DNA from: Caulobacter zeae
GTDB lineage: Bacteria > Pseudomonadota > Alphaproteobacteria > Caulobacterales > Caulobacteraceae
Direction: 5' to 3'
NCBI RefSeq assembly: GCF_002858925.1
Contig: NZ_PJRS01000044.1
Span: forward strand, 1-64,000
DNA length: 64,000 nucleotides
Shown here piece after piece: positions 1-7,767 of this stretch. The position numbers and the translations under genes were made by a program. The notes under the pieces were generated by a model. The model saw only the letters and a program-made list of their open reading frames with translations, did not search any database and was not told the DNA's origin. Positions within the stretch are counted from its first letter, which is position 1. The number at the start of each line of letters is the position of its first letter.

Positions 1-64
1 TCGCCTGGATGTAGGCACGCACCTTCGGCGTCGTCGTCGCATTGCCATGCAGCTTCACGAGCAT
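1..64 (-). CDS. IS481-type transposase, 5' end only
   Basis: The reverse strand opens with ATG at 64 and reads MLVKLHGNATTTPKVRAYIQ up to the window edge. This N-terminus resembles those I know from IS481-family DDE transposases, in which it precedes the helix-turn-helix region. Only about 21 codons are visible, so the catalytic DDE residues and the integrity of the gene cannot be judged. The gene is transcribed leftward, away from the GGDEF-EAL gene. A possible insertion-sequence end lies about 70 bases upstream of the start. Family assignment is from the N-terminal motif alone. Confidence 0.6.
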   Translation of the reverse strand, partial: MLVKLHGNATTTPKVRAYIQA

Positions 65-114
65 CGCTGTTCCTCCAGCCAGGCCAAACCGGAGGCTACA
101 CCCAAACCATCCCG

Positions 115-135
115 CCAAGCTCTCGGGACACAACA
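115..135 (-). mobile_element. Possible terminal end of the IS481-type element
   Basis: On the reverse strand the DNA starting at 135 reads TGTTGTGTCCCGAGAGCTTG. It begins with TGT and lies 71 bases upstream of the transposase start, the distance and character expected for an IS481-family terminal inverted repeat. The other end of the element is outside the window, so neither the inverted repeat nor a target duplication can be confirmed. Confidence 0.35.
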
Positions 136-281
136 CCTTCGCGGGGAAGCTCGGTGGAAGTGGCTGGGATTTCTGAATGTCGGTCCGCCGCGACATCGCG
201 CCACACCGGGCGCAAGTGGCTGATCACCAAGCCTTAAATATGCGGGGCGCACGACGGAGCGGCAATCAACGCGACCGCTCG

Positions 282-2243
282 ATGATCCGATTCCCCTGGC
301 CCAGACCCGTTCCGTCGACCCCCGAGCTGCTGAGGGGCCAGGTGCGCGCCTTCTCGCGCCAGGTGCCGATGATGTACGCCCTGGTGCTGGTCAACACGAT
401 CGCGCTGTCGGCCACCCACCTGCACAGCTCGCCGCCGGTGCTGACCCTGGGCTTTCCGGGACTGCTGGCGGTGGTCAGCCTGGCGCGGCTGGTGATCTGG
501 TGGCGGGCGCGCAAGACGGCGATCGACACGGCCGGGGCCGAGCGCCTGCTGCGCCAGACCATGGTGTTCGCGGGCATTCTGGGGGCCGGCTTCACGTTGT
601 GGGCGTTCAGCCTGTTTCCCTATGGCGACGCCTTCGCCCAGTCGCATGTCGTGTTCTACATGGCCATCACGGCCATCGGCTGCGTCTTCTGCCTGATGCA
701 CATGCGGGCGGCGGCCTTCCTGCTGACCGGGATCGTCGTGGGGCCGATCACCGTCTTCCTGATCGCCAGCGGCAAGCCGGTCCTGGCGGCCATCGGCTTC
801 AACATGGCCCTGGTGGCGGTGACCATGCTGGTCATCCTGCTGATCGCCTATCGCGACTTCTCCCGGCTGGTTGAATCTCGCCGGGGGCTCGAAGAGCGCC
901 AGGCCGAGATCCAGAGCCTCAGCGACGACTATCTGCGCCTGGCCAACCTGGACGTCCTGACCGGCCTGCCCAACCGCCGCCAGTTCTTCGCCCGGCTGCA
1001 ACGGGTTACCGACGCGGCCGCCGCGTCGGGGGCGCGCTTCGCCGTGGGGGTGATCGACCTGGACGGGTTCAAGCCGGTCAACGACGCCTATGGCCACGCG
1101 GTGGGCGACAAGGTTCTGGTCGAGGCCGGCGACCGCCTGAGCCGCGATCACGGCCAGCCGCTGTTCGTGGCCCGGCTGGGCGGCGACGAGTACGGCCTGA
1201 TCATCGAGGCCGACCTTGACGCCCAGGCCCTGCAAGCCCTGGGCGCGGACCTCTGCGCTGCCCTGCGCGAGCCGTACTGCTTCCCCGGCGTCACGGCGCA
1301 GGTCTCCGGCTCGGTGGGCTTTGCGGTCTATCCGCAGGCGGCGACCGCGCCCGAGGTGCTCTATGAGCGCGCCGACTACGCGCTCTATCACGCCAAGCAG
1401 AACGTGCGCGGCGCGGCGGTGGTGTTCTCGGCCGACCACGAGACGGCGATCAAGGCCTCGGGCCTGATCGAGCAGGCCCTGCGCCACGCCGACATGGACG
1501 CCGAGTTCCACCTGGCCTTCCAGCCGCTGGTCGACATCAAGAGCGAGCGTACCGTCGGTTTCGAGGCCCTGGCCCGCTGGACCAGCCCGACCCTGGGCGT
1601 GGTCTCGCCCGGCGACTTCGTGCCGGTGGCCGAGCGCTCGGGGCTGATCGCGGCCATGTCGCCCGTGCTGCTGTCCTGGGCGCTGAAGGCGGCGGCGACC
1701 TGGCCCGACGACGTGCGGCTGTCGTTCAACCTGTCTGTCCGCGACATCGCCTCGCCCCAGCAGATCGCCCGCATCGTGACCATCATCCAGGAGAGCGGCG
1801 TCGCGCCCGGGCGCATCGACCTGGAAATCACCGAGACGGCGGTGATGCGTGACTTCGACCAGGCCGCCCGCTCGCTGGCGACGCTGAAGGCGCTGGGCGT
1901 GCGCATCGCGCTGGACGACTTCGGGGCGGGCTATTCCAGCCTCAGCTACGTGCACCGCCTGCCGATCGACAAGCTGAAGATCGACGGCAGCTTCATGCGC
2001 GGCCTGCAGGCGGCCGACAAGCGCCGGGCCATCGTCAAGACCATCCTCGACCTGTGCCGCAACCTCGGCCTCGACTGCGTGGTCGAGGGCGTCGAGGCGC
2101 CCGAGCAGTTGGTGCTGCTCCAGCCCCTGGGCTGCCGCGTGGTGCAGGGCTTCCTGTTCGCCCGGCCGATGCCGCTGGAGGCGGTGGCGGCGTACCTGGC
2201 GGCCGAGCGCGGCGAGGGCGTCGCGCTGCGGTCGGCGGGGTAG
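282..2243 (+). CDS. Membrane GGDEF-EAL protein (c-di-GMP turnover)
   Basis: A 653-residue protein that would make and/or hydrolyse cyclic di-GMP at the inner membrane. Residues about 30-190 hold several hydrophobic helices. They are followed by a short linker helix, a GGDEF domain (LTGLPNR at about 226-232, active site GGDEY at 300-304) and an EAL domain. The EAL catalytic set looks complete: EAL at 428-430, Asn483, the LEITET segment, DDFGAG from 545, Lys566, VEGVE near 601 and the QGF segment. The GGDEF signature ends in Tyr instead of Phe, and I see no RxxD inhibitory site before it, so cyclase activity is uncertain while phosphodiesterase activity is likely. The reading frame is open from further upstream; ATG 282 was chosen because the protein-like sequence begins there (ATG 240 is the alternative). 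Confidence 0.85.
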   Translation: MIRFPWPRPVPSTPELLRGQVRAFSRQVPMMYALVLVNTIALSATHLHSSPPVLTLGFPGLLAVVSLARLVIWWRARKTAIDTAGAERLLRQTMVFAGILGAGFTLWAFSLFPYGDAFAQSHVVFYMAITAIGCVFCLMHMRAAAFLLTGIVVGPITVFLIASGKPVLAAIGFNMALVAVTMLVILLIAYRDFSRLVESRRGLEERQAEIQSLSDDYLRLANLDVLTGLPNRRQFFARLQRVTDAAAASGARFAVGVIDLDGFKPVNDAYGHAVGDKVLVEAGDRLSRDHGQPLFVARLGGDEYGLIIEADLDAQALQALGADLCAALREPYCFPGVTAQVSGSVGFAVYPQAATAPEVLYERADYALYHAKQNVRGAAVVFSADHETAIKASGLIEQALRHADMDAEFHLAFQPLVDIKSERTVGFEALARWTSPTLGVVSPGDFVPVAERSGLIAAMSPVLLSWALKAAATWPDDVRLSFNLSVRDIASPQQIARIVTIIQESGVAPGRIDLEITETAVMRDFDQAARSLATLKALGVRIALDDFGAGYSSLSYVHRLPIDKLKIDGSFMRGLQAADKRRAIVKTILDLCRNLGLDCVVEGVEAPEQLVLLQPLGCRVVQGFLFARPMPLEAVAAYLAAERGEGVALRSAG

Positions 2244-2252
2244 GGGGCTGAT

Positions 2253-2360
2253 AGATGCTCCCCCCTTGGGGGAGCTGTCGCGGAGCGACTGAGGGGGTGT
2301 TGGCGCGGCGCTTCCCCCTCCGGCCCTCCGGGCCACCTCCCCCAGAGGGGGGAGGATCTT
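2253..2360. repeat. Family B palindromic repeat doublet, copy 1
   Basis: Two GC-rich palindromic units follow the GGDEF-EAL gene. Unit one runs from GATGCTCCCCC through GGGGGAGC to CTGAGGGGG. Unit two contains CCTCCGGCCCTCCGGGCC and CTCCCCCAGAGGGGGGAG. The same pair recurs in swapped order at 13375-13479 and in variant form at 53087-53213. No gene lies in 2244-2462. Confidence 0.8.
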
Positions 2361-2462
2361 CGCGCGTAACGCTGATCCGTCAAATCGTACCCATTTTCCC
2401 AAACTGAGTAGCGCCGTCCGCGAACCTGTGATTGCATCGTCAAAAAACAGGGTGGAAACAAA

Positions 2463-2600
2463 ATGCAGATGGCTCAATGGCCGGCGCTGATCGTACTGGC
2501 GCTCAGCGTCATCGTGTGGGGCGGCATCATTCTCTATCGTGGAAGACGGGACGGCCCGCAGACGGGCGAGGAAGATCTCGACGCGCTTTCGGGCGACTGA
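2463..2600 (+). CDS. Small single-pass membrane protein, 45 aa
   Basis: A 45-codon frame, MQMAQWPALIVLALSVIVWG followed by GIILYRGRRDG and an acidic tail ending LSGD. It consists of one hydrophobic helix (about residues 7-25), a basic stop-transfer patch (RGRR) and a hydrophilic C-terminus. That order is what a real small membrane protein shows and is unlikely in a chance frame. The segment GGTGGAAAC just before the ATG could act as a weak ribosome binding site; Met3 is an alternative start. No function is known to me. It lies alone between a repeat doublet and the next hypothetical gene. Confidence 0.5.
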   Translation: MQMAQWPALIVLALSVIVWGGIILYRGRRDGPQTGEEDLDALSGD

Positions 2601-2739
2601 GACGTCCGTCGCTTCCGGCGAGCTGATCCGAAATCCAAGTCAGCGCGAGCCTTCGCCAAGGCGAGCTCGCGTCTCGGCGCGTGGGCGGCCACGCGCGCGA
2701 ATCCTGGCGTCGGCCGACGGCCTCGCCTAGCTTGCGGCC

Positions 2740-3096
2740 ATGACCACGACGCCGCTTTCCGCTCTCAAGCCCATCGTCCTGACCAACGAGGCCGGCGTCG
2801 CCTTCCTCAAGCGCCATCCGGCGACTCGCGAGGTGGCGACCAGCGACTCGGCGAGCGGGCTTTTGCAGGCGGCCCTGCATTTCGTCGACGCGGTGGAGCC
2901 TCCGCCCGCGGACGACTGGGTGATGCCAAACGCCGGCGTGCCGCAGGACCGGCCGCACGACCTGAGTTTCGAGAACGACGGCCACGCGCCGCCCTACGGC
3001 TTCTGGATCACCCATCCCGACGTCCTGGCCTGGACCACGGAGATGACCGAGGACGATCGGCCCGACTGGTGGGTCAGGGTCTGGCTGAAGGCCTAG
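2740..3096 (+). CDS. Hypothetical protein, 118 aa
   Basis: A 118-residue soluble protein starting MTTTPLSALKPIVLTNEAGV and ending in a Trp-rich stretch (RPDWWVRVWLKA). It has no signal peptide, membrane helix or motif that I recognise. The C-terminal half is rich in Asp, Pro and Trp. It stands alone on the + strand with a family A repeat doublet directly after its stop. Coding is supported by amino acid composition and by the absence of a better frame in the region. The function is unknown. Confidence 0.6.
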   Translation: MTTTPLSALKPIVLTNEAGVAFLKRHPATREVATSDSASGLLQAALHFVDAVEPPPADDWVMPNAGVPQDRPHDLSFENDGHAPPYGFWITHPDVLAWTTEMTEDDRPDWWVRVWLKA

Positions 3097-3124
3097 GTTG
3101 GATCGACATTCAAGATCTGAGACG

Positions 3125-3212
3125 AAAACCTCGTCCTTCGACAGGCTCAGGATGAGGTTTTTCTGAGCCTGTAGATGGTCCTCATCCTGAGCTTGTCGAA
3201 GGACGAGGGCCA
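3125..3212. repeat. Family A REP-like doublet, copy 1
   Basis: Two inverted copies of a roughly 35-base element with the core TCCTTCGACAGGCTCAGGA. The first copy is flanked by AAAACCTC and GAGGTTTT, the second by GGTCCTC and GAGGGCC. Each copy can fold into its own hairpin and the pair can fold together. It sits directly after the hypothetical gene at 2740-3096. The other doublets are at 6136, 37767 and 44081. Confidence 0.85.
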
Positions 3213-3295
3213 CGCTCGAACTTTGAATGTCCAGCGGCCTAGGGTTCGGACTTAATTGTCCGGAGTGAAAAGCCTTTAAAATCAATGCCCATCAA

Positions 3296-3338
3296 TCGTC
3301 ATCCCGAAAAGCGCGAAGCGTAGAGCCGGGATGACGAC
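3296..3338. repeat. Family C inverted repeat, copy 1
   Basis: CGTCATCCCG at the left and CGGGATGACG at the right enclose a short spacer, forming an imperfect hairpin. The same arms recur at 3577-3692 and 7768-7810. This copy lies just left of the tRNA-Leu gene. Confidence 0.75.
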
Positions 3339-3386
3339 CTATTGCGCCCCATCCAGAGTGCATCTTGACCATGTGTCAGGAAGAGT

Positions 3387-3471
3387 TGGTGCGGGCGGTC
3401 GGGGTCGAACCGACACTCCTTTCGGAACCGGATTTTGAGTCCGGCGCGTCTACCAGTTTCACCACGCCCGC
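3387..3471 (-). tRNA. tRNA-Leu(CAA)
   Basis: The reverse strand folds as an 85-nt tRNA that includes an encoded 3' CCA. The acceptor arm GCGGGCG pairs with CGCCCGC, followed by discriminator A and CCA. The anticodon stem CCGGA/TCCGG holds the loop CTCAAAA with anticodon CAA. There is a long variable arm (TTCCGAAAGGAG region), as in class II leucine tRNAs, and a T arm TCGGTTCGACCCCGA. It would read UUG leucine codons. It is flanked on both sides by family C palindromes; no integrase or other sign of an integrated element is seen next to it. Confidence 0.95.
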
Positions 3472-3576
3472 GCCTCGCCGGGCCGCAGCCCGAAGCGAAG
3501 AGGCGACTACCTAGCAGTGGTCGCGGGGAAGTTCCAGAGGCGGTTTGAAGTCTCCGATCGCTGACGTCTCTTTCAC

Positions 3577-3692
3577 TCGTCATCCCGGGCGAAGGGCCGC
3601 GAAGCGGGCCGCAGGCCCGGGACCCAGGGGGAGCCGCATTGCGCCGGCCCCTGGGTCCCGGCTCTCCGCTGCGCTGCGGCCGGGATGACGAA
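3577..3692. repeat. Family C inverted repeat, long copy
   Basis: A long composite palindrome. The outer arms are CGTCATCCCGG and CCGGGATGACG, and the inner arms are GGGACCCAGGGG and CCCCTGGGTCCC. It lies between the tRNA gene and the 3' end of the LysR gene, where it could form a strong stem in either transcript. There is no gene in 3472-3703. Confidence 0.8.
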
Positions 3693-3703
3693 TTGGGGAA
3701 GCC

Positions 3704-4612
3704 TCATCCCAGCCAAGGGGCCTTGGCCAGCCGTTCGGCCAGGAACTCCATCAGCACGCGCACGCGGGCGGGGCGGATCGGGTTGGGCGGGGTGACCAGG
3801 TGCATGGCGATGGCCGGCGGGGTCCAGTCGGCCAGGACCTGTTCCAGCCGGCCGGCGGCCACGTCGTCCCAGGCCATGAAGTCGGGCTGCATGGCGAGCG
3901 CCTGGCCGTCCAGCAGCAGGGCGCGGAAGACGTCTGCGTTGTTGGCCCGCAGCGGGGCGGGCACGCTGATGGCGTACTGGCCCTGGGTCTTGTGCTCGAA
4001 CCGCCAGGCGTCGCGCGAGCGGCCGCCGGTGTAGAAGAGGGCGCGATGGCGGGCCAGGTCCTTGGGGTGCTCGGGCCGGCCGTGCCTGTCGAAATAGGCC
4101 GGCGAGCCGACCAGCATCACCCGCACCGGACACAGCCGCCGGGCCAGCAGGCTCGAATCCTCCAGGGCCGAGATCCGCAGGGCCAGGTCGAAGCCGTCCT
4201 CGACGATGTCGATCAGCTGGTCCGACAGGGACAGCTCGACCGAGACCTCCGGATAGAGGGCGAAGAAGTCCGACAGGGCAGGGCCCAGGTGGGCGATCCC
4301 GAACGACATGGGCGCGGCCATCCGCACCAGGCCCTTGGGCGTCACCGACTGGGCCGAGGCTTCCAGCTCCAGGCTCTCGCCGTCGGCCAGCAGGCGGCTG
4401 GCGGCCTCCAGCGAGCTCTGGCCGCTGTCGGTCAGCGACAGCCGGCGCGAGGTGCGGTGGAAGAGGGTGGCGCCCAGCCGCTGCTCCAGCCGCGACACGG
4501 CCTTGGACACCGTGGCGTTCGACAGGCCCAGGTCCTTGGCGGCGCGGGCGAAGGAGCCGGTCTCGGCCACCTTGGCGAACACGGCCCAGGCCTCGAAGTC
4601 GGGAAGTTTCAT
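3704..4612 (-). CDS. LysR-family transcriptional regulator
   Basis: A 302-residue LysR-type regulator of usual length. The N-terminal winged helix-turn-helix (MKLPDFEAWAVFAKVAETGS, then FARAAKDLGLSNATVSKAVS) is followed by a LysR substrate-binding domain from about residue 90, with the usual PxxLPP-less 'VRMAAPMSFG' entry. Such proteins act as tetramers that bind T-N11-A type palindromes upstream of a divergent target. Here the divergent neighbour is the pirin gene 4736-5434, and a perfect 8-bp inverted repeat lies in the shared intergenic region, so control of pirin (and perhaps wrbA) is inferred. The inducer is unknown; quinones or electrophiles are plausible given the target genes. Confidence 0.9.
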   Translation of the reverse strand: MKLPDFEAWAVFAKVAETGSFARAAKDLGLSNATVSKAVSRLEQRLGATLFHRTSRRLSLTDSGQSSLEAASRLLADGESLELEASAQSVTPKGLVRMAAPMSFGIAHLGPALSDFFALYPEVSVELSLSDQLIDIVEDGFDLALRISALEDSSLLARRLCPVRVMLVGSPAYFDRHGRPEHPKDLARHRALFYTGGRSRDAWRFEHKTQGQYAISVPAPLRANNADVFRALLLDGQALAMQPDFMAWDDVAAGRLEQVLADWTPPAIAMHLVTPPNPIRPARVRVLMEFLAERLAKAPWLG

Positions 4613-4625
4613 GATGTCATTTTTG

Positions 4626-4649
4626 GAAATGGTTTCTTTCGACCATTTC
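4626..4649. promoter_or_regulatory. Inverted repeat between lysR and pirin genes
   Basis: GAAATGGT (4626-4633) and ACCATTTC (4642-4649) form a perfect 8-bp inverted repeat with an 8-base spacer. It starts 14 bases before the LysR start codon and 87 bases before the pirin start. The size and placement fit a LysR-type operator for divergent control. Confidence 0.6.
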
Positions 4650-4735
4650 TATTTCGGATCAAGCGATCTGTCTCCATCTTCCTCGTCAACGGAGAGGCCA
4701 ACACGGCCAGCCACAAGACACTCCAGGAGATCGAC

Positions 4736-5434
4736 ATGATCGAAGTTCGCAAGTTCGACAGCCTGGGCGGCGCCAATCACGGTTGGCTCGACGCCAAGCA
4801 CCACTTCTCGTTCGCCGGCTACCATGATCCCAAGCGCGTCCACTGGGGCGCCCTGCGGGTCTGGAACGACGACACCATCGCCGCCGGCACGGGCTTTCCG
4901 CCGCACCCGCACAACGACATGGAGATCATCACCTATGTCCGCGAGGGCGCGATCACCCACCAGGACAGCCTGGGCAACAAGGGCCGCACCGAAGCGGGCG
5001 ACGTGCAGGTGATGAGCGCCGGCACCGGCATCCGTCACTCGGAGTACAACCTCGAGCCGGGCGTGACCAAGATCTTCCAGATCTGGATCATTCCGGACCG
5101 CGGCGGCGAACCGCCCGCCTGGGGCGCCAAGCCTTTCCCGAAGGGCGACCGTTCCGGCAAGTTCGTGGCCCTGGCCAGCGGCTTCAAGGACGATAACGAC
5201 GCCCTGCCGATCCGCACCGACGCCCGCGTCCTGGGCGCGACGCTGAAGGCCGGCGAGGAGACCGAGTATGAGCTTGGCGCCGGTCGCCACGCCTACCTGG
5301 TGCCTTCGACGGGGTCGATCGAAGTCAACGGCGTCAAGGTCGACACCCGCGACGGCGCGGCGATCGCCAACGAGAACACCATTCGCGTCAAGGCCCTGGC
5401 CGACGCCGAGCTGGTGCTGGTCGACGCGGCGTAA
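4736..5434 (+). CDS. Pirin family protein (YhhW-type)
   Basis: A 232-residue bicupin of the pirin family; some members act as quercetin 2,3-dioxygenases or redox-sensing cofactors. The N-terminal cupin carries the metal ligands expected from human pirin at nearly the same numbers: His57 and His59 (GFPPHPHNDMEI), His101 and Glu103 (RHSEYN). Family segments such as THQDSLGNKG and QIWIIPD are also present. The start at 4736 has AGGAG seven bases upstream; the open frame runs much further 5' but only as antisense to lysR. The gene is divergent from lysR and is followed by a terminator and then wrbA. An intracellular role in oxidative or electrophile stress is inferred from this neighbourhood. Confidence 0.92.
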   Translation: MIEVRKFDSLGGANHGWLDAKHHFSFAGYHDPKRVHWGALRVWNDDTIAAGTGFPPHPHNDMEIITYVREGAITHQDSLGNKGRTEAGDVQVMSAGTGIRHSEYNLEPGVTKIFQIWIIPDRGGEPPAWGAKPFPKGDRSGKFVALASGFKDDNDALPIRTDARVLGATLKAGEETEYELGAGRHAYLVPSTGSIEVNGVKVDTRDGAAIANENTIRVKALADAELVLVDAA

Positions 5435-5457
5435 GCAAAGCGTCGCTGAATTCCTTC

Positions 5458-5486
5458 AAGACGCGGCTGTCGCAGCCGCGTCTTTT
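5458..5486 (+). terminator. Rho-independent terminator after pirin gene
   Basis: AAGACGCGGCT and AGCCGCGTCTT form a perfect 11-bp stem with a 5-base loop, ending in TCTTTT. It lies 24 bases after the pirin stop and 40 bases before wrbA. It either separates the two genes or lets through only part of the transcripts. Confidence 0.85.
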
Positions 5487-5525
5487 CCTCCCCAACCTCA
5501 AAGAAGACTTCTCTAGGAGACTCTC

Positions 5526-6125
5526 ATGGCCAAGGTTCTGGTCCTTTACTACTCGTCGTACGGCCACATCGAGACGATGGCCAAGGCTGTCGCTGAAGGG
5601 GCTCGCACCACCGGCGCGACCGTCGACATCAAGCGCGTTCCGGAAACCGTGCCGGAAGAGATCGCCAAGGGCGCTCACTTCAAGCTGGACCAGGAGGCTC
5701 CGATCGCCTCGATCGCCGACCTGGCCGAGTACGACGCCATCATCGTCGGCACCGGCACGCGTTTTGGCCGTATGAGCTCGCAGATGGCCGCGTTCCTCGA
5801 CCAGGGCGGCGGCCTGTGGGCCCGCGGCGCGCTGAACGGCAAGGTCGGCGGCGCCTTCACCTCGACCGCTTCGCAGCACGGCGGCCAGGAAACCACCCTG
5901 TTCTCGATCATCACCAACCTGCTGCACTTCGGCATGACGATCGTCGGCCTGCCCTATAGCCACCAGGGCCAGATGAACAACGACGAGATCGTCGGCGGCG
6001 CGCCCTACGGCGCCACCACGGTCGCCGGCGGCGACGGCAGCCGCCAGCCGACCCAGATCGACCTGGACGGCGCCCGCCACCAGGGCGAACTGATCGCCGC
6101 CGCGGCCATCAAGCTGCACGGCTAA
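5526..6125 (+). CDS. wrbA: NAD(P)H:quinone oxidoreductase WrbA
   Basis: A 199-residue flavodoxin-like protein, the normal WrbA length. WrbA reduces quinones by two electrons using NAD(P)H and FMN in the cytoplasm, which avoids semiquinone radicals. The FMN phosphate loop is seen as [12 protein letters not shown] (residues 9-20), and the family segments [30 protein letters not shown] and GLPYSHQGQ are intact. TAGGAGA precedes the ATG at normal spacing. It follows the pirin gene and a terminator and has its own strong terminator at 6278-6328. Pairing with pirin and a LysR regulator suggests a quinone or electrophile response (inference). Confidence 0.96.
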   Translation: MAKVLVLYYSSYGHIETMAKAVAEGARTTGATVDIKRVPETVPEEIAKGAHFKLDQEAPIASIADLAEYDAIIVGTGTRFGRMSSQMAAFLDQGGGLWARGALNGKVGGAFTSTASQHGGQETTLFSIITNLLHFGMTIVGLPYSHQGQMNNDEIVGGAPYGATTVAGGDGSRQPTQIDLDGARHQGELIAAAAIKLHG

Positions 6126-6135
6126 GTCTGGTGCG

Positions 6136-6231
6136 TGGTCCTCGTCCTTCGACAAGCTCAGGATGAGGACCATGGCCAAGGCCGAGCCTTCGAGATCCTC
6201 ACCCTGAGCTTGTCGAAGGGCGAGGGTCTCG
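6136..6231. repeat. Family A REP-like doublet, copy 2
   Basis: The first unit is GGTCCTCGTCCTTCGACAAG continuing to GGATGAGGACC. The second is inverted, AGATCCTCACCCTGAGCTTG continuing to GAAGGGCGAGGGTCT. In the second unit CCCT pairs with AGGG where the first has TCCT and AGGA, so both sides of the stem have changed together. It lies between the wrbA stop and its terminator. Confidence 0.85.
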
Positions 6232-6277
6232 CACACTACCCTCGGCCGGGTTCCTCCCCCCACGACCCGGCCCACCA

Positions 6278-6328
6278 GCCGCGTCGCGCTTCATCCTCCC
6301 CCAGGAAGCGCGGCGCGGCTTTTCTTTT
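6278..6328 (+). terminator. Terminator downstream of wrbA
   Basis: GCCGCGTCGCGCTTC pairs with GAAGCGCGGCGCGGC over 15 positions (one G-U pair) around an 12-base loop and is followed directly by TTTTCTTTT. It is a textbook intrinsic terminator, about 150 bases after wrbA and beyond the repeat doublet. Confidence 0.9.
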
Positions 6329-6454
6329 GGAAAACGGCCGCTTAACCGCGTTTGGAAGCATCCTCTTCAGCCTGCCGCGCGATAGTGGGGGCTCGCAGGG
6401 GACAGCGAGGCGGGCGTGGCCAAGAAGGAAAAGGTAGCGAAGCGGAGGTCGGGA

Positions 6455-6535
6455 ATGGCCGACTTCATGACGCTCCTGGTCTGCATCGGCTGCACCGTCT
6501 GGGCCTTCAGGACAATCGTCGGCCTTGGCGGCTGA
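6455..6535 (+). CDS. Possible 26-aa membrane miniprotein
   Basis: An ATG with GGAGG six bases upstream opens a 26-codon frame, MADFMTLLVCIGCTVWAFRT followed by IVGLGG. It is hydrophobic throughout, with two Cys and one Arg, and could form a single short transmembrane helix. An in-frame GTG at 6416 would add a basic N-terminus (KKEKVAKRRS) giving 39 residues. The Shine-Dalgarno sequence is the best evidence; there is no recognisable family. It lies 73 bases upstream of upp and could be co-transcribed with it or act as a leader. Confidence 0.4.
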   Translation: MADFMTLLVCIGCTVWAFRTIVGLGG

Positions 6536-6608
6536 TTAGCGCTTGGCCTGAAGGCCGGAAGGCGGCACTTGAACGGGAAAGCCGTTCAAGACCAGGATAC
6601 CGCCGCCC

Positions 6609-7253
6609 ATGACCACCCAATCCCTTCCGGGCGTGACCATCGTCGACCACCCGCTGGTGCAGCACAAGCTGACCCTGATGCGGGACAAGGAAACCTCCAC
6701 CAAGACCTTCCGCGCCCTGATGCGCGAGACCGCGACCCTGATCTGCTACGAGGTCACGCGGCAGCTCTCGATGGACGAGGTCGAGATCCAGACGCCCGTC
6801 GCGCCGACCAGGGCCAAGGTCATCGCCGGCAAGAAGCTGGTCTTCGCCCCGATCCTGCGCGCGGGCCTGGGGATGGCCGAGGGCATGCTCGACCTGGTGC
6901 CGGCCGCCCGCGTGGCCCACATCGGCCTCTATCGCGATCCCGAGACGCTGGAGGCGGTCGAATACTACTTCAAGACACCCGAAGACATCGCCGACCGCCT
7001 GGTCATCGTCGTCGACCCGATGCTGGCCACAGGCCACACGGCCGTGGCGGCCATCGACCTTCTGAAGAAGCGCGGCGTGCGCGACCTGCGCTTCGTCTGC
7101 CTGCTGGCCTCGGTTCCGGGCGTCGAGACCCTGCGCGCGGCCCACCCGGACGTCGAAATCTGGACGGCGGCGGTGGATCCGCAGCTCAATGACCACGGCT
7201 ACATCGTTCCGGGCCTGGGCGACGCCGGCGACCGCACTTTCGGCACGCGGTGA
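6609..7253 (+). CDS. upp: Uracil phosphoribosyltransferase
   Basis: A 214-residue pyrimidine salvage enzyme that converts uracil and PRPP to UMP and pyrophosphate in the cytosol. The PRPP-binding loop is [16 protein letters not shown] (about 133-148), and the uracil-binding C-terminal segment [16 protein letters not shown] is intact (about 196-211). The N-terminal [21 protein letters not shown] is the usual Upp opening. Length matches the family. No separate uracil permease lies next to it. A GC-rich hairpin (TGGCCCCG/CGGGGCCA at 7269-7287) follows the stop but lacks a T-run. Confidence 0.97.
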   Translation: MTTQSLPGVTIVDHPLVQHKLTLMRDKETSTKTFRALMRETATLICYEVTRQLSMDEVEIQTPVAPTRAKVIAGKKLVFAPILRAGLGMAEGMLDLVPAARVAHIGLYRDPETLEAVEYYFKTPEDIADRLVIVVDPMLATGHTAVAAIDLLKKRGVRDLRFVCLLASVPGVETLRAAHPDVEIWTAAVDPQLNDHGYIVPGLGDAGDRTFGTR

Positions 7254-7358
7254 TCCGGCGGCGCGCGCTGGCCCCGGATCGGGGCCAAGTGTGCGCTTGA
7301 GCACTTGCGCGACTCCACGGGCGCGGTAAGCAGCGGCGTTAACCTTTTTCGAGTTCGC

Positions 7359-7742
7359 ATGCTGGTTACGCCGCCTCAGATCTATGTCGCCGACGACGAC
7401 GCCCTGACGCGCGAGCTGGTCGAGATCCAGCTCGGCCGCGGCGGCTATGGCGCGCGCACGTTCGAGACGGTCGAGGAGCTGCTGTCGGCGGTGGCCGAGG
7501 CTCCGCCGTCGCTGATTTTGCTCGACGTGCGCATGCCGGGCCTTTCGGGCCTGGACGCCCTGCGCAGCCTGAAGTCGGCGCAGGGCGCCGAGGACATCCC
7601 CGTGCTGATGCTGACGGGGGAGGGGCGGCTGGACCGCATCGTCCAGGCCCTGCAACTGGGCGCGGTGGGCTATGTGATGAAGCCCTTCACCGGCAAGGCC
7701 CTGGTCGACAAGATCGGCGAGGTGCTGGCGGCGGGGGGCTGA
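7359..7742 (+). CDS. Single-domain response regulator
   Basis: A 127-residue stand-alone receiver domain. The acidic pocket lies at Asp12-Asp14 (VADDDALT), the phospho-acceptor is Asp56 (LILLDVRMPG), the switch Thr is 86 (MLTGEG) and the conserved Lys is 108 (VMKPF). There is no output domain, so it probably works through protein contacts or as a phosphate shuttle, as several small receivers do in Caulobacter. The frame is open further upstream, but ATG 7359 gives the usual receiver start. No histidine kinase is adjacent, so its partner must be encoded elsewhere. Confidence 0.88.
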   Translation: MLVTPPQIYVADDDALTRELVEIQLGRGGYGARTFETVEELLSAVAEAPPSLILLDVRMPGLSGLDALRSLKSAQGAEDIPVLMLTGEGRLDRIVQALQLGAVGYVMKPFTGKALVDKIGEVLAAGG

Positions 7743-7767
7743 GGAGGGGGCTTTCCGTCGCCCGATA

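Noticed and set aside
3299-3583. A 94-codon frame on the - strand over the tRNA-Leu region
   Set aside because: It overlaps a complete tRNA and two palindromic repeats and has no ribosome site.
6340-7361. TTAACC motifs before the 26-aa frame and the receiver gene, considered as CtrA boxes
   Set aside because: Only half-sites are present; the second TTAA at the required spacing is missing.
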